Source: a virus. Taken from it: DNA of 64,000 nt. Under the pieces are notes generated by a model, which saw nothing but the letters and a program-made list of their open reading frames with translations, did no database searches and was not told the DNA's origin. Location: positions 1 to 64,000 of the IMG/VR virus record IMGVR_UViG_3300028569_000028; one strand, written 5' to 3'. Shown in pieces: positions 21,852-30,526 of the stretch. The position numbers were made by a program, and so were the translations under genes. Position 1 is the stretch's first letter, and every line of letters starts with the position of its first letter.

Positions 21852-22099
21852 AAGACTCGCTAATTGACTATAATGATATATCATTTGAAAACCTAACTAT
21901 GAAAATGGATCTTGAAGGACTTAGCGATGATATATTACTAGAAGAGTGTAATTTTATATTAAGCGGTCAATATGAAAGTGAACTTATGGATAACGTACTT
22001 GCCAATTACTTTAAAACCGGTAGCATTAGTAAACAAGAGCGTATGGTAGCAGAAGCTCTTTATATACTAGCTAACGGAGAACTTGCATGGGAAATTTAA
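21848..22099 (+). CDS. hypothetical protein, 83 aa
   Basis: TTG start coupled to paralog E. Acidic, helical (LSDDILLEECNFILSGQYESEL). Unrecognised. Its 3' end overlaps paralog F, whose ribosome site GGAG lies within it. Confidence 0.55.
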   Translation: MKDSLIDYNDISFENLTMKMDLEGLSDDILLEECNFILSGQYESELMDNVLANYFKTGSISKQERMVAEALYILANGELAWEI

Positions 22100-22317
22100 A
22101 AGTTGGCGATGATATTATAGTTACAAAAGTATTGTGTATTGCTACAGCAATAAAAGCTAAATCAATAATTGGAACTAAACATAAAATTATTCAATTAGAT
22201 TTTGTAGATTTTATAAGCTTCCAATTTCAAACGTATCCGTATCAGATATTAGTAAAAGGTACTACTTTCTGGGTGGAAGGAATTCCTTACAGTTCTTTAA
22301 TGGAGGAGTTATTTTGA
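22087..22317 (+). CDS. SH3-like small paralog F, 76 aa
   Basis: LKVGDDIIVTKVLC... and tail YSSLMEELF. Tail codons TTAATGGAGGAGTTATT provide the ribosome site for the polymerase, which starts at TTG 22314 inside the stop. So the polymerase is translated by coupling with this small gene. Confidence 0.62.
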   Translation: MGNLKVGDDIIVTKVLCIATAIKAKSIIGTKHKIIQLDFVDFISFQFQTYPYQILVKGTTFWVEGIPYSSLMEELF

Positions 22318-24778
22318 AAGATTCTTATCATATTTCTGATAGCATTGCTTATTCCGAATTACGTTCTCTTATATTAGAGGACAAGGAACCTTTTCAACTC
22401 AAGCCTGATAAAATTGAAACAAAAGATTACGAGTTTACATTCGCAGAAACTTATAAGCCTTTTCTAAAAGAATTACAGTATCAAGATGATATCATTTTTG
22501 GTAAAGATAAAACTTTAGAAATTGTGGCTATTGAATTGCAAGATAATAATGCCATTCTATTCAAACTGGATGGTTCTGTAGAGGTACGTCCAGCTAAGTT
22601 TTGGCTTTTATCATCAACAAAGATCGACCTTAATTTTAAAAGACTGGAAGGTAATCTCCATTACAAGTACATTAGGTATTTCTCATCTTATGAGCAATTC
22701 TGCAAATATATGCAAATGTTTATGGGTATGAGAAAAGATGTCTATGGTGTATGGAATGCTCGTGAGCAATTTATGCTTCACGAAGGAATAACGCTTTATA
22801 AGGGACTTCAGCCACAGGATTTAGGTGTACTGGCTTTTGATATTGAGTCTGATGGATTAACAAAGCATTCCGGTAGCCAAGTTTATCTTATTACAAATAG
22901 CTATCGCAAAAAAGACCTGCATATTAAAAAGCACTTCAGACTCGACCATTACAAAGATTGTGGCGAACTTATTGATGCTTGGACTGAATGGCTAAGAGAA
23001 ATTGATCCAGATATTATTAACTTCTGGAACGGATATGGTTATGACTTACCCTATCTTGAGCATGTTGCAGGACTTTATGACACAAGCCTAAAGCTTGGGC
23101 GTGATGGTTCAAATGTCCAATTTAAGAAGAAAGCCTCTCAGAAGCGCGTGGACGGAAATACAAGTTGGGACTACTTTAAAGCTCATATCTATGGTAGACA
23201 AATTATTGATGGTCAATTTGTAGCATTAAACTATGGCGTTGGTAAGGGATATCCAAGTTGGGGGTTAAAGCCTATCGCTGAAGCTGAAGGCTTTGTTACG
23301 CCTGATAGACAATTCTATGATGCTTCTCAAATTCATAAAAACTGGGGAATTCCAGAAGAGCGTGAGAAAATTATCCAGTATGGTATCGATGACTCAGAGG
23401 ATACAATTAATTTATACTTCCGAATGATTACTTCCTATTTTTATACAGCTGTATCAACAGCTATGCCATTTGAAGAAATGCTACAAGGAGCTACTGGTAA
23501 ATGGGTAAATTCAGTTCTTGTGCGGGGATATCTCCAGCGTGGATATTCTATTCCTAAAGCTTCTGAACCGCAAAGAGTAGCTGGTGGTATGAGTTATGGA
23601 ATTCCGGGAATCTATTCCAATGTTCTAAAGTATGATGCTGCCAGTTACTATCCTAGCACTATCCTAAGTTTAATATTCACAATTCAGAAAAAGATCCTGA
23701 CAATATATTTGTTAAGACTGTAAAATACTTTACCGAAGCTCGACTAAATAATAAGAAGCTATTTAAAGAAACTGGAGATAAGTATTATGATGATTTACAG
23801 GCTGCTGGTAAAATCTTCATTAACTCAAGTTATGGAGTTTTAGGGACTCCCGGCTTGAACTTTAACTCTTTTGAACACGCAGCAGAAATTACCCGATGTT
23901 GCAGAGCTGGACTTAGCAAGGCTGTAATCTGGGCAACAGGTTATGATATTACTCACTGGTGGAAAGAATATAAGGAAGAACAAGATTATGAAGACTTTTC
24001 TCACATTGATATACAAACTAAAGTTAGCTTTGATAATATGCCTAGAAATAATTACATCCTTGTTAACCTCGATACCGACTCACTCTCTTTCGCTAAAAAT
24101 GACCACAGCAGCTTTTCTGAGGAAGAGAAGCGAAGTATTGAAGAGCAACTTAAAGGAATAATGTATTGCGATTGGGAAGACGATGGTGAATATGACCGAG
24201 TGATTGTTTCCAAGGCTAAGAACTATGTTTTACTTCCCAAGGGTGAAAAGAAGTTTAAAACTAAAGGTTCAAGCTTTGTTGATAGTAAGAAAGAACCGGC
24301 ATTGTTATCTATGCTCCAAGAACTTCTTAAGAGCTTGGTTTTTAATGAAGGAAAGGAGCTGGAGGTTTATAATAGGTATTGCAAAGAAACCTTAGCCATT
24401 TCAAATATTTCTCGTTGGGCTGTAAAAAAGTCTGTGACTAAAAAGCTGTTAACTGGAACTAGGAAAAATGAAACTAAGGTTTTAGAAGCTTTAGACTCGG
24501 ATGCTAGAGAAGGTGATAAAGTTTGGGTTTATAACGCAGTTGATGGAGAGGTTCAAGTTGAAGCAAAAGGTGAACTTCAGTTCTACAAGGATGGTCGTCC
24601 CAAGATGGAAGCAAACCGAGTTCTTAGAAATGTAAAACGCTTTGATGGAAATTATGACAAGGATCATTATTTAAGCAGAGTTTATGCCACTATAAGAATT
24701 TTAGAAAATGTTCTTGATATGTCACAGTTCTTGGATTACTCTAAACCTAAGAATGCTAAACTCAAGGAGAGTTTGTGA
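22314..24778 (+). pseudogene. family B DNA polymerase, one-base frameshift
   Basis: Two frames, 22314-23723 and a second ending at 24778, together make one polymerase of about 821 aa if one base is restored near 23670-23675. Exonuclease motifs: FDIESDG, NGYGYDLPYL, YGIDDSEDT. Polymerase motifs: DAASYYPSTI (A), KIFINSSYG (B), DTDS (C). Motif A is in the first frame, B and C in the second. The sequence AGTTTAATATTCAC would read on as SLNIHN if it had one more A. Either an assembly error, a true inactivating deletion or ribosomal shifting. Everything else is intact, so the loss is recent or artefactual. Confidence 0.85.
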
Positions 24779-25173
24779 TATTAGTGTCTAAAGAAAAGAT
24801 TAAAAAATGGAATAGTTATAGAAGTAGAGCTTTAAAGAAAAATATACCTTTTACATTAAGTGAAGATTTATTTTTTATAGCACTTCATACTCAATGTTTT
24901 ATTTGCGGAAAAAACGGTCAGAACAATGAGTTAGGTTTAGATAGACTTAACAATAATTCTGGATATATATCAGGAAATATAGCCCCTTGTTGTTGGGAAT
25001 GCAATAGAGTTAAAAGTAACCTAAGTGGTAAGGATTTTCTTAAGTGGTTAAAAAGACTACAACCAAAACATCCCTTAATAACAAAAGGTCATTGTCAACC
25101 TAAAGGCTATTTGAATGGTCAATTTGTTTATATTGATATAAAAATAAATCCTGAATTATTAAAACAAATATAA
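24775..25173 (+). CDS. HNH endonuclease with zinc site, 132 aa
   Basis: CFICG (CxxC), GLDRLNNNSGYISGNIAPCC and CCWECN form an HNH nuclease with a structural zinc. GTG start with AGGAG six bases upstream, overlapping the polymerase stop. Likely a free-standing homing endonuclease located behind the polymerase gene. Confidence 0.8.
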   Translation: MILVSKEKIKKWNSYRSRALKKNIPFTLSEDLFFIALHTQCFICGKNGQNNELGLDRLNNNSGYISGNIAPCCWECNRVKSNLSGKDFLKWLKRLQPKHPLITKGHCQPKGYLNGQFVYIDIKINPELLKQI

Positions 25174-25174
25174 C

Positions 25175-25204
25175 TTGACATATAATTTCGCTTTAGTGTA
25201 AACT
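25175..25204 (+). promoter_or_regulatory. sigma-70 promoter
   Basis: TTGACA (25175-25180), an 18-base spacer and TAAACT (25199-25204). It serves the small-gene block starting at 25222. Confidence 0.6.
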
Positions 25205-25221
25205 GCCCGATAGGAGCTATC

Positions 25222-25383
25222 GTGGAAATACTACAAACAATCGCTTTACTGTGTCAACTTAGTGGAGCTGGAGTTTATGCAGAAGAAGCACAGCTACGCT
25301 GTCAAAAGTATTATGTTAAATGTTTAGACCCACTTAATGCTGGCTATAAAACCTTAGCCAAATGTATACTGGAGAAAAAATGA
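25222..25383 (+). CDS. small Cys-containing protein, 53 aa
   Basis: GTG start with TAGGAG upstream. N-terminal hydrophobic part (ILQTIALLCQLSGAGVYA) may be a signal peptide; four Cys in total could form disulphides. Ends ATGA-coupled to the next gene. Compare the 53-aa protein at 5086. Function unknown. Confidence 0.5.
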   Translation: MEILQTIALLCQLSGAGVYAEEAQLRCQKYYVKCLDPLNAGYKTLAKCILEKK

Positions 25384-25700
25384 ACTTAAAAATTGGCGAT
25401 AAAGTAAAAATGACAAAGAAAGGCTTTAAATTCTACGGCAATATAGAAATCACATTCGATATGAATCAAATTGATGGAAAGATGATTTATGAGCATTTTG
25501 AATCAGCTCTTTGTGAATCCAAAGCTATTCATGGTATTGGTACTGTTAAAAGATTCAACGATCTAAACGAACCTTATGTTCTTTGGGAAAATAGTTTAGA
25601 TGGAATAAGGTATTTCTACACTCACTACTTTGAACTAAAAGATGTAAGAAAGCTTAATTTCTTTGACAGACTTAAAGCTAAACTAAAGAGTTTACTATGA
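25380..25700 (+). CDS. SH3-like small paralog G, 106 aa
   Basis: ATG 25380 (SD GGAG, ATGA overlap). LKIGDKVKMTKKG...GIGTVKRFNDLNEPYVLWEN is a clear KOW/SH3-like pattern and the longest member of the family. The tail LKAKLKSLL is a diverged version of the shared C-terminus. Function unknown. Confidence 0.55.
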   Translation: MNLKIGDKVKMTKKGFKFYGNIEITFDMNQIDGKMIYEHFESALCESKAIHGIGTVKRFNDLNEPYVLWENSLDGIRYFYTHYFELKDVRKLNFFDRLKAKLKSLL

Positions 25701-25852
25701 TTATTTTGCTTAAACTAGCACTTAGCTTTTTCATTGGTAAAGTTATTGGGAAGTATTGCCATAAAAATGAACTTAGCCCATTTTTGGGTATTGCGTTAAC
25801 TGTAGCGTGTGTTCTTGCTACTTGTGTAATAATTGATAAGATGATTTTATGA
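25697..25852 (+). CDS. small membrane protein, 51 aa
   Basis: ATGA coupled at both ends. Two hydrophobic segments (LLKLALSFFIGKVIG and LGIALTVACVLATCVII) separated by a charged loop: a hairpin in the inner membrane. Class II holin topology is possible, since the spanin-like and lysis-type genes lie nearby. Confidence 0.5.
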   Translation: MIILLKLALSFFIGKVIGKYCHKNELSPFLGIALTVACVLATCVIIDKMIL

Positions 25853-26274
25853 AGCAATATTTAAACTATGTACTTGTTGGAGTTATTGCTTTAGTAGTTG
25901 GTAGATTTGTATTACAACCAAAGCCTAAAACTATTGAAGTTGTTAGGTACGTGGAAAAGAAAGAAGAAACTAAGAAGACAAAGAAAATCACAAAGACTAA
26001 AGAACGCAAGAATCCAGATGGAAGTTCCCAGACTGAAGTAGAAGTTGTCGAAGATTCTACTAGTAACTCTTCATCAACTATTACTTCTGAAAAAACAAAG
26101 GTTATTTCTAAAGGCATATCAGTTGGTATACTCGCTCTAAAAGACTTGGATAAGTTCTCAGAAAAGCTTGAGTATGGCGCAGTTGTGTCTGTCCCAGTAT
26201 TAGGTAGCTTGTCTATAATTGGTTCAGCTGATACCACAAAACGAGTTGGTTTAGGCTTAGCTTTGGAGTTTTAA
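25849..26274 (+). CDS. membrane-anchored protein with charged stalk, 141 aa
   Basis: One N-terminal span (LNYVLVGVIALVVGRFVL), then a Lys/Glu-rich stalk (about residues 30-75) and a small beta domain ending GLGLALEF. Anchor plus periplasmic stalk resembles an inner-membrane spanin, but the aromatic end and beta content also fit an envelope protein. Follows the two-span membrane gene. Confidence 0.5.
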   Translation: MKQYLNYVLVGVIALVVGRFVLQPKPKTIEVVRYVEKKEETKKTKKITKTKERKNPDGSSQTEVEVVEDSTSNSSSTITSEKTKVISKGISVGILALKDLDKFSEKLEYGAVVSVPVLGSLSIIGSADTTKRVGLGLALEF

Positions 26275-26471
26275 TGGGTTGGTGGGATGATCCTAATTAT
26301 GATTCCAAGAAGAAGGAAGAGAACGAATCTGCTCTACCTTGGGACAAACAAATGTGTCACCATGATTGGAAAGCTGTTGTGCTAATAAGAACTACAGTAT
26401 ATAATTGTATACGTTGTGATGTTAAAAAAGAAGACTTCGAAGCTTGGGAAAAGAAGCGACGAGGCTTTTAA
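26274..26471 (+). CDS. small zinc-binding protein, 65 aa
   Basis: MCHHDWKAVVLIRTTVYNCIRCDVKKED contains Cys-His-His plus CxxC, a likely zinc site; the pattern is seen in small phage proteins. TAATG coupling. Confidence 0.6.
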   Translation: MGWWDDPNYDSKKKEENESALPWDKQMCHHDWKAVVLIRTTVYNCIRCDVKKEDFEAWEKKRRGF

Positions 26472-26480
26472 AGGAACTAT

Positions 26481-26582
26481 ATGTCAGATTCAATTGGAAG
26501 TGTTTGTAATAAAGAAGAGTGTAAGGGTACAGAATATACCTGTGCTTGTCAGAAGTGTGAAAAAAACTCAGAAGAAGGATAG
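26481..26582 (+). CDS. Cys-rich peptide, 33 aa
   Basis: ATG 26481 with AAAGGAAC upstream. Five Cys (VCNKEEC, TCACQKC) suggest one metal site. Supported by spacing and coupling (TAGTG) to the next GTG start. Confidence 0.45.
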   Translation: MSDSIGSVCNKEECKGTEYTCACQKCEKNSEEG

Positions 26583-26842
26583 TGAAAGGTTCAGAGCTTC
26601 TGGAGTTTATTAAGAACAATAATTTAGAAAATGAAGAAATAACTATTGAGTATTTTTCTTGGGAAAGAAAACAAAAATATTGCGGAAAATGTAATTGCAT
26701 TGTAAACTTGAATAGGTTTCACAAAGGAACTTCTGGGCTTGATCCAGATAAATCATCTTTCTATAGATACATATGTAGAGAGTGTTTAAATAAGTCTGCT
26801 TTTCATAAGAAATATAAAAAGAAAGAGGAACTGGGAATATGA
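26582..26842 (+). CDS. zinc-finger protein, 86 aa
   Basis: GTG start. CGKCNCIVNLNRFHKG...YICRECLNK gives two CxxC pairs around a conserved FHK, as in small HNH-related or recombination-associated phage proteins. No catalytic HNH triad is complete. Confidence 0.55.
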   Translation: MKGSELLEFIKNNNLENEEITIEYFSWERKQKYCGKCNCIVNLNRFHKGTSGLDPDKSSFYRYICRECLNKSAFHKKYKKKEELGI

Positions 26843-27462
26843 ATAGTTATTTTGATAAGTTCGGAAGACTTCATCACAAGCCTTGCATCAACGGAGAACC
26901 CGCTGGAAACAATGGCTGGATTTACTCCGCCTACTTCCATAAAAGTAAAGGGAGTCTTAACTCTATCCTACTAAATGAATGCTTTAGAGATTGTGTGAAA
27001 AAACATCCAAATGGTCAGCTTTATACAAATAGACATCCAGATGGATATAGCAAGGTTCCTCAGTCTCGTGACGAAATTCTTGGCATGGCTTCTCTTGGAT
27101 TCCTTCACCCAATGCATCTAAACGGCTGGAACTTTAGCCCTTACCCTATCCCACCCTTTAGCTTGAAAACGCTTATAAAGCAAGTTTTGGAGCTTAAGGG
27201 ACAGCACAGAAATTATTTCTGGAAGAATGACTTGTCCCAGATTTACCGCTTTGCTTTTTCTGTTCCTTTACAAGATAGAGCTTTTCTGTTAGAATGCTTT
27301 GGAGAAACGAGAAGAATATCTTATTTCTTTTATAAAGCTATTGCTTTTCTTGATGCCAAATTTGGTAAGCCTAAGAATGGCATTCCTTGGCTTAAGTATG
27401 GTGGAGAAGAGAGAAGACGAGTAATGCAAGCTGAGTTTCCAGAAGGACATCCGTTGAGGTAA
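26839..27462 (+). CDS. conserved phage protein of unknown function, 207 aa
   Basis: Aromatic-rich and hydrophilic: HPMHLNGWNFSPYPIPPFSL, NYFWKNDLSQIYRFAFSVPLQDR. Proteins with this GMASLGFLHPMHLNGWNF-type signature occur in tailed phages without assigned function. No signal peptide or catalytic motif is recognised. Overlaps the preceding stop (ATGA). Confidence 0.55.
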   Translation: MNSYFDKFGRLHHKPCINGEPAGNNGWIYSAYFHKSKGSLNSILLNECFRDCVKKHPNGQLYTNRHPDGYSKVPQSRDEILGMASLGFLHPMHLNGWNFSPYPIPPFSLKTLIKQVLELKGQHRNYFWKNDLSQIYRFAFSVPLQDRAFLLECFGETRRISYFFYKAIAFLDAKFGKPKNGIPWLKYGGEERRRVMQAEFPEGHPLR

Positions 27463-27464
27463 TT

Positions 27465-27704
27465 ATGATTAAGTTTAAAGCATTTATTTATCGCTTTTCA
27501 AACATCTTCGGACTTTACATTTATCTGGCTCAGAAAGAAGAAGACGCCTATATTAATAGCTTAGGTGAAGATGCAGATTTTTTAAGCTCTGGACTTTGGC
27601 AAGCATGTAATGGATTTACAACTATCCTTACATATAAACAACCCTTCTTTAAATCTCTTGTATCCAAAACAAAACATGCTTTTGATTTCAGGAGCTATAA
27701 ATGA
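27465..27704 (+). CDS. hypothetical protein, 79 aa
   Basis: ATG 27465 two bases after the previous stop, with GAGG upstream. Aromatic, mixed composition (FIYRFSNIFGLYIYLAQKEEDAYINSL split at residue 16 by charge). Unrecognised. Stop overlaps the next ATG. Confidence 0.55.
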   Translation: MIKFKAFIYRFSNIFGLYIYLAQKEEDAYINSLGEDADFLSSGLWQACNGFTTILTYKQPFFKSLVSKTKHAFDFRSYK

Positions 27705-28102
27705 TTAGCTGGCAAGAAATTCTAGGCACTTATAAAGAAGCAGACATCCCCAAAGAACATTTGGACAATCTTAGAATTTTGCATAAAAAGATGAATGAAG
27801 TTAGAAAGCAGTACGCTAAGCCGATGACTCCTACCAGCATATATCGAAGTATGGCTGATCATTTGCGTATTTATAAAGAACTTGGCATAACTGACAAGGC
27901 TAAGATTCCAATGAAGTCAAAGCATTTAAGTGGAGAAGCTATTGATATCTCCGATAAAGATGGTGAGCTGATGATTTGGTGCAAGAGTAATGTACTTATA
28001 CTGGAAAGTGTCGGTTTATGGTGCGAAGAGAAAGATGACAAGAAAAGAGTTCACTTCCAGATAGTTCCTCCTAAAAGCGGTAATAGATTCTTTCTTCCAT
28101 AG
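27701..28102 (+). CDS. peptidase M15-like endolysin/carboxypeptidase, 133 aa
   Basis: KSKHLSGEAIDISD (His 75, Asp 82) and VHFQ (His 118) are the zinc ligands of the M15 D-Ala-D-Ala peptidase fold, used by many phage endolysins to cut the peptide part of peptidoglycan. No signal peptide, so release would need a holin. Best candidate for the main endolysin in this window. Confidence 0.75.
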   Translation: MISWQEILGTYKEADIPKEHLDNLRILHKKMNEVRKQYAKPMTPTSIYRSMADHLRIYKELGITDKAKIPMKSKHLSGEAIDISDKDGELMIWCKSNVLILESVGLWCEEKDDKKRVHFQIVPPKSGNRFFLP

Positions 28103-28139
28103 TATTGACAAACTTTATTTATCATGAGAGACTGCTAAA

Positions 28140-28271
28140 ATGAATTCTGAAGACTACCACAGCCAACGAATTAAGTTACAAGTGTTACAGGCAAAATTAC
28201 AATTTTTACAAGTTGTAATTCAAGTTACTACATTGGCGGCTACTTTAATACTTCTTGGGAATAAGCTATAA
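28140..28271 (+). CDS. small membrane protein, 43 aa
   Basis: Gln-rich amphipathic N-terminus (LQVLQAKLQFLQVVIQ) and a C-terminal hydrophobic segment (VTTLAATLILLG). Coupled by TAATG to the next gene. Placed after the M15 gene, it could be a holin-type helper; weak evidence. Confidence 0.45.
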   Translation: MNSEDYHSQRIKLQVLQAKLQFLQVVIQVTTLAATLILLGNKL

Positions 28272-28570
28272 TGGTCACTATGATAGTTGTTGGAATTTTG
28301 TTGACAATTAATATGTTTTTAATGCATATTGAGTATCTAGGAAAGGCGTATAGCTGGACTTATAAAAAACTCATGAGACCAAAATTTGAATCAGGTGAAC
28401 TTGTAATGATAGGAAATATAGAATTTAAAGTTATGTATGTGACAAAAAACCATAGACCGTACACTTATTATTGTACGCCAGTTAGTTATAAAAAGATGTA
28501 CTTCGTAGATAATTATTACCACGAATCTCAAATCAAAAAGAAGACTGGTTTATTAAAGGAATTAGAATGA
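28271..28570 (+). CDS. membrane-anchored SH3-like paralog H, 99 aa
   Basis: An N-terminal span (TMIVVGILLTINMFLM) is joined to the family domain: KFESGELVMIGNIEFKVMYVTKNHRPYT... and tail GLLKELE. The tail codons TTAAAGGAATTAGA carry the ribosome site of the exonuclease gene (ATGA overlap at 28567). The only family member with a membrane anchor. Confidence 0.55.
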   Translation: MVTMIVVGILLTINMFLMHIEYLGKAYSWTYKKLMRPKFESGELVMIGNIEFKVMYVTKNHRPYTYYCTPVSYKKMYFVDNYYHESQIKKKTGLLKELE

Positions 28571-29355
28571 GCAAACAGAATTGGAGTAAACCTCAGATTA
28601 ATTTTGTAATTACCCAACATAAGAGAGGATTTTCTAGAAAGGAAATTACTTATAAGTTTAATAATAGATTTCCTGAAAGCATTAGAACTCAAGATTCAAT
28701 TAAGCATTGCATTGATATACATGGGGTAAGTGTAGAAAAGTATATTCCTAAAGTTCTCATTATTGACATTGAGACAAAACCAATGCTTGCTAAAGTTTGG
28801 GGCTTGTTCGATCAAAACATCGCTTTAAACCAAATTGTAGATGAAGGTGGTATATTCTCGTGGAGTGCTAAATGGCTTGATTCTAAAGAAGTTATGTATA
28901 AAGATGTCAAAGGTAATAAGAAAAAAGAAAAAGAATTACTTAAGCCTATGTGGAAGCTAATGGATGAAGCTGATATTATTATCGGTCAAAACAGTAATAG
29001 CTTTGATATTAAAAAACTAAATGCTAAGTTTTTAGAATATAAGCTTGGATCTCCTAGTGAGTATAAAAAGATAGATACGATGCTAATGGCAAAGAAACAT
29101 TTTAAGTTTGTTTCTAATAAGTTGGAGTACATGTCTAAAAAGTTTTGCAAAATCAAGAAATTAGCACATAGTAAATTTCCGGGGTTTTCTTTGTGGGATG
29201 AATGTGAGAAAGGGAACTTACAAGCTTGGAAAGAGATGAGGCTTTACAATATGGCTGATGTAGAAGCCACAGAAGAACTCTTTTTAGTATTGTCTGAGTT
29301 TGATAAATCAGAAGTAGTAACGAGTGCTTTAAGAGCTTATAAAAACAGAGGCTAA
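28567..29355 (+). CDS. RNase H-fold 3'-5' exonuclease-like protein, 262 aa
   Basis: DIET (Asp 67, Glu 69), then QNSNSFDIKKLNAKF and YNMADVEATEELF give the three acidic motifs of the DnaQ/RNase_H_2 superfamily. The N-terminal 50 residues (SKPQINFVITQHKRGFSRKE) look like a DNA-binding helical domain. Probably a phage exonuclease in replication or host DNA degradation. Confidence 0.75.
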   Translation: MSKQNWSKPQINFVITQHKRGFSRKEITYKFNNRFPESIRTQDSIKHCIDIHGVSVEKYIPKVLIIDIETKPMLAKVWGLFDQNIALNQIVDEGGIFSWSAKWLDSKEVMYKDVKGNKKKEKELLKPMWKLMDEADIIIGQNSNSFDIKKLNAKFLEYKLGSPSEYKKIDTMLMAKKHFKFVSNKLEYMSKKFCKIKKLAHSKFPGFSLWDECEKGNLQAWKEMRLYNMADVEATEELFLVLSEFDKSEVVTSALRAYKNRG

Positions 29356-29356
29356 T

Positions 29357-29701
29357 ATGGCTGGTAAAAAGTTCGTGACAAGAATTATAAAAGGAGCCGA
29401 ATGGCACTTCTACTTGGAGTCTGCTACCGTTTATAAGCGCAAGCATGGTTCTGACTCTGATGCTATTACTTATATTAAAGAACGTGAAGTTTACTTTAAT
29501 GCCGCTGAGTTTGACACTAACTGTGTGCGTCATGAATTGTTCCATATTTACATAGCTGAGAGCAATACTAACTCTTCTCCAGATTTTACAAAGGATGACA
29601 TGGAAGATTTAAGTGCTGAAATTGTTGGGGAATTTGGACCTCTAATAGTTCATGAAGCTGACTTTATTCACAACAAACTTGTAGTATTGAATAGAAAATG
29701 A
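29357..29701 (+). CDS. HExxH metallopeptidase-like protein, 114 aa
   Basis: RHELFHIYI places His 59, Glu 60, His 63 in a zinc-peptidase motif; a following acidic stretch may give the third ligand. The size is typical of minimal ImmA/SprT-like phage proteins of unknown target. Starts two bases after the previous stop. Confidence 0.62.
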   Translation: MAGKKFVTRIIKGAEWHFYLESATVYKRKHGSDSDAITYIKEREVYFNAAEFDTNCVRHELFHIYIAESNTNSSPDFTKDDMEDLSAEIVGEFGPLIVHEADFIHNKLVVLNRK

Positions 29702-29937
29702 AATTAATAGCAAAACTTGTATTTAAAATACATAGACTTATTTATAAGTACCCAACTAAATCTGAGATTAGACTTGCTTTAGCAGTTATACCTTTTGATA
29801 GATTTGAATTGACAGAAAGTGTAGGTATATTGTATCTTTGTGAGAGTTCTATTGAAGAAGTTGGAGATTGGTTTAGTATGGATGAGAAAGCAGTTATTAA
29901 AGAATTAAATACTTTAGCAGACAAGGTTAAACTATGA
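29698..29937 (+). CDS. hypothetical protein, 79 aa
   Basis: ATGA coupled. Helical, with a possible helix-turn-helix (SSIEEVGDWFSMDEKAVIKE). Could be a small regulator. Unrecognised. Confidence 0.5.
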   Translation: MKLIAKLVFKIHRLIYKYPTKSEIRLALAVIPFDRFELTESVGILYLCESSIEEVGDWFSMDEKAVIKELNTLADKVKL

Positions 29938-30353
29938 TTGAAACTATTTTTGGTTCAGTAGATATAGGAGATAGAGTTCAGTTTGATTATCCAACTGGAG
30001 TAAAAACTGGGGTTATCAAAAGTGTAACTCCTACACTAAGTAGCATTTCTGTTTCTATTTATTGTACTGATAGATCTGGAGGACACACTCTGTCAGTTCC
30101 TCATTATAATATCACTAAGATTCTTTCAGTAGAGGATACTTCTATTACCACACAAGAAGAAATTAAGAAACCTGCCAGATATAATAAGAAGGGTAAGCTT
30201 GAGTGCTGGGACGTAGTTCTTGACCAAGAGATGAATTTCTTGGAAGGCTCAGTTCTTAAATACCTTTGGCGTTATAAAGAAAAGAATGGAATTCATGACT
30301 TACAAAAAGCTAAAGTTTATATTGACAAGATTATTGAAGAGTTAAAGAAATGA
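29934..30353 (+). CDS. SH3-like domain plus DUF3310, 139 aa
   Basis: The C-terminus CWDVVLDQEMNFLEGSVLKY...DLQKAKVYIDKIIEEL is DUF3310, common in phages and sometimes labelled nucleotide kinase without proof. The N-terminus VDIGDRVQFDYPTGVKTGVI is SH3-like, similar in style to the small paralog family. This fusion links that fold to a nucleotide-metabolism-type module. Confidence 0.7.
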   Translation: MIETIFGSVDIGDRVQFDYPTGVKTGVIKSVTPTLSSISVSIYCTDRSGGHTLSVPHYNITKILSVEDTSITTQEEIKKPARYNKKGKLECWDVVLDQEMNFLEGSVLKYLWRYKEKNGIHDLQKAKVYIDKIIEELKK

Positions 30354-30526
30354 CATTAATTAAATGTACCACTAGCTTTTTAATTGGCTTTTATATTAGT
30401 TTTGTAATAACATTATCTATAACTGGCTATGTCATGGTTACAGAATTTGTATCCAAAGCTAGTTTAAGAACAAAAATTGTTTATATTGACGGGAAGGTGT
30501 ACGATGTTAAAGAGAAGCGAAATTGA
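30350..30526 (+). CDS. small membrane protein, 58 aa
   Basis: ATGA coupled. One span (FLIGFYISFVITLSITGYVMV) followed by a basic periplasmic or cytoplasmic tail. Overlaps the next gene by 23 bases, which supports tight packing but leaves some doubt. Confidence 0.45.
   Translation: MTLIKCTTSFLIGFYISFVITLSITGYVMVTEFVSKASLRTKIVYIDGKVYDVKEKRN

Noticed and set aside
23660-23680. Programmed -1 ribosomal frameshift in the polymerase
   Set aside because: The zero-frame codons AGT-TTA do not form a slippery heptamer and no strong downstream stem is evident; kept only as a remote option.
28105-28141. Promoter TTGACA ahead of the gene at 28140
   Set aside because: TTGACA is perfect, but no -10 hexamer lies at 16-18 bases; TATCAT is too close and TAAAAT too far.
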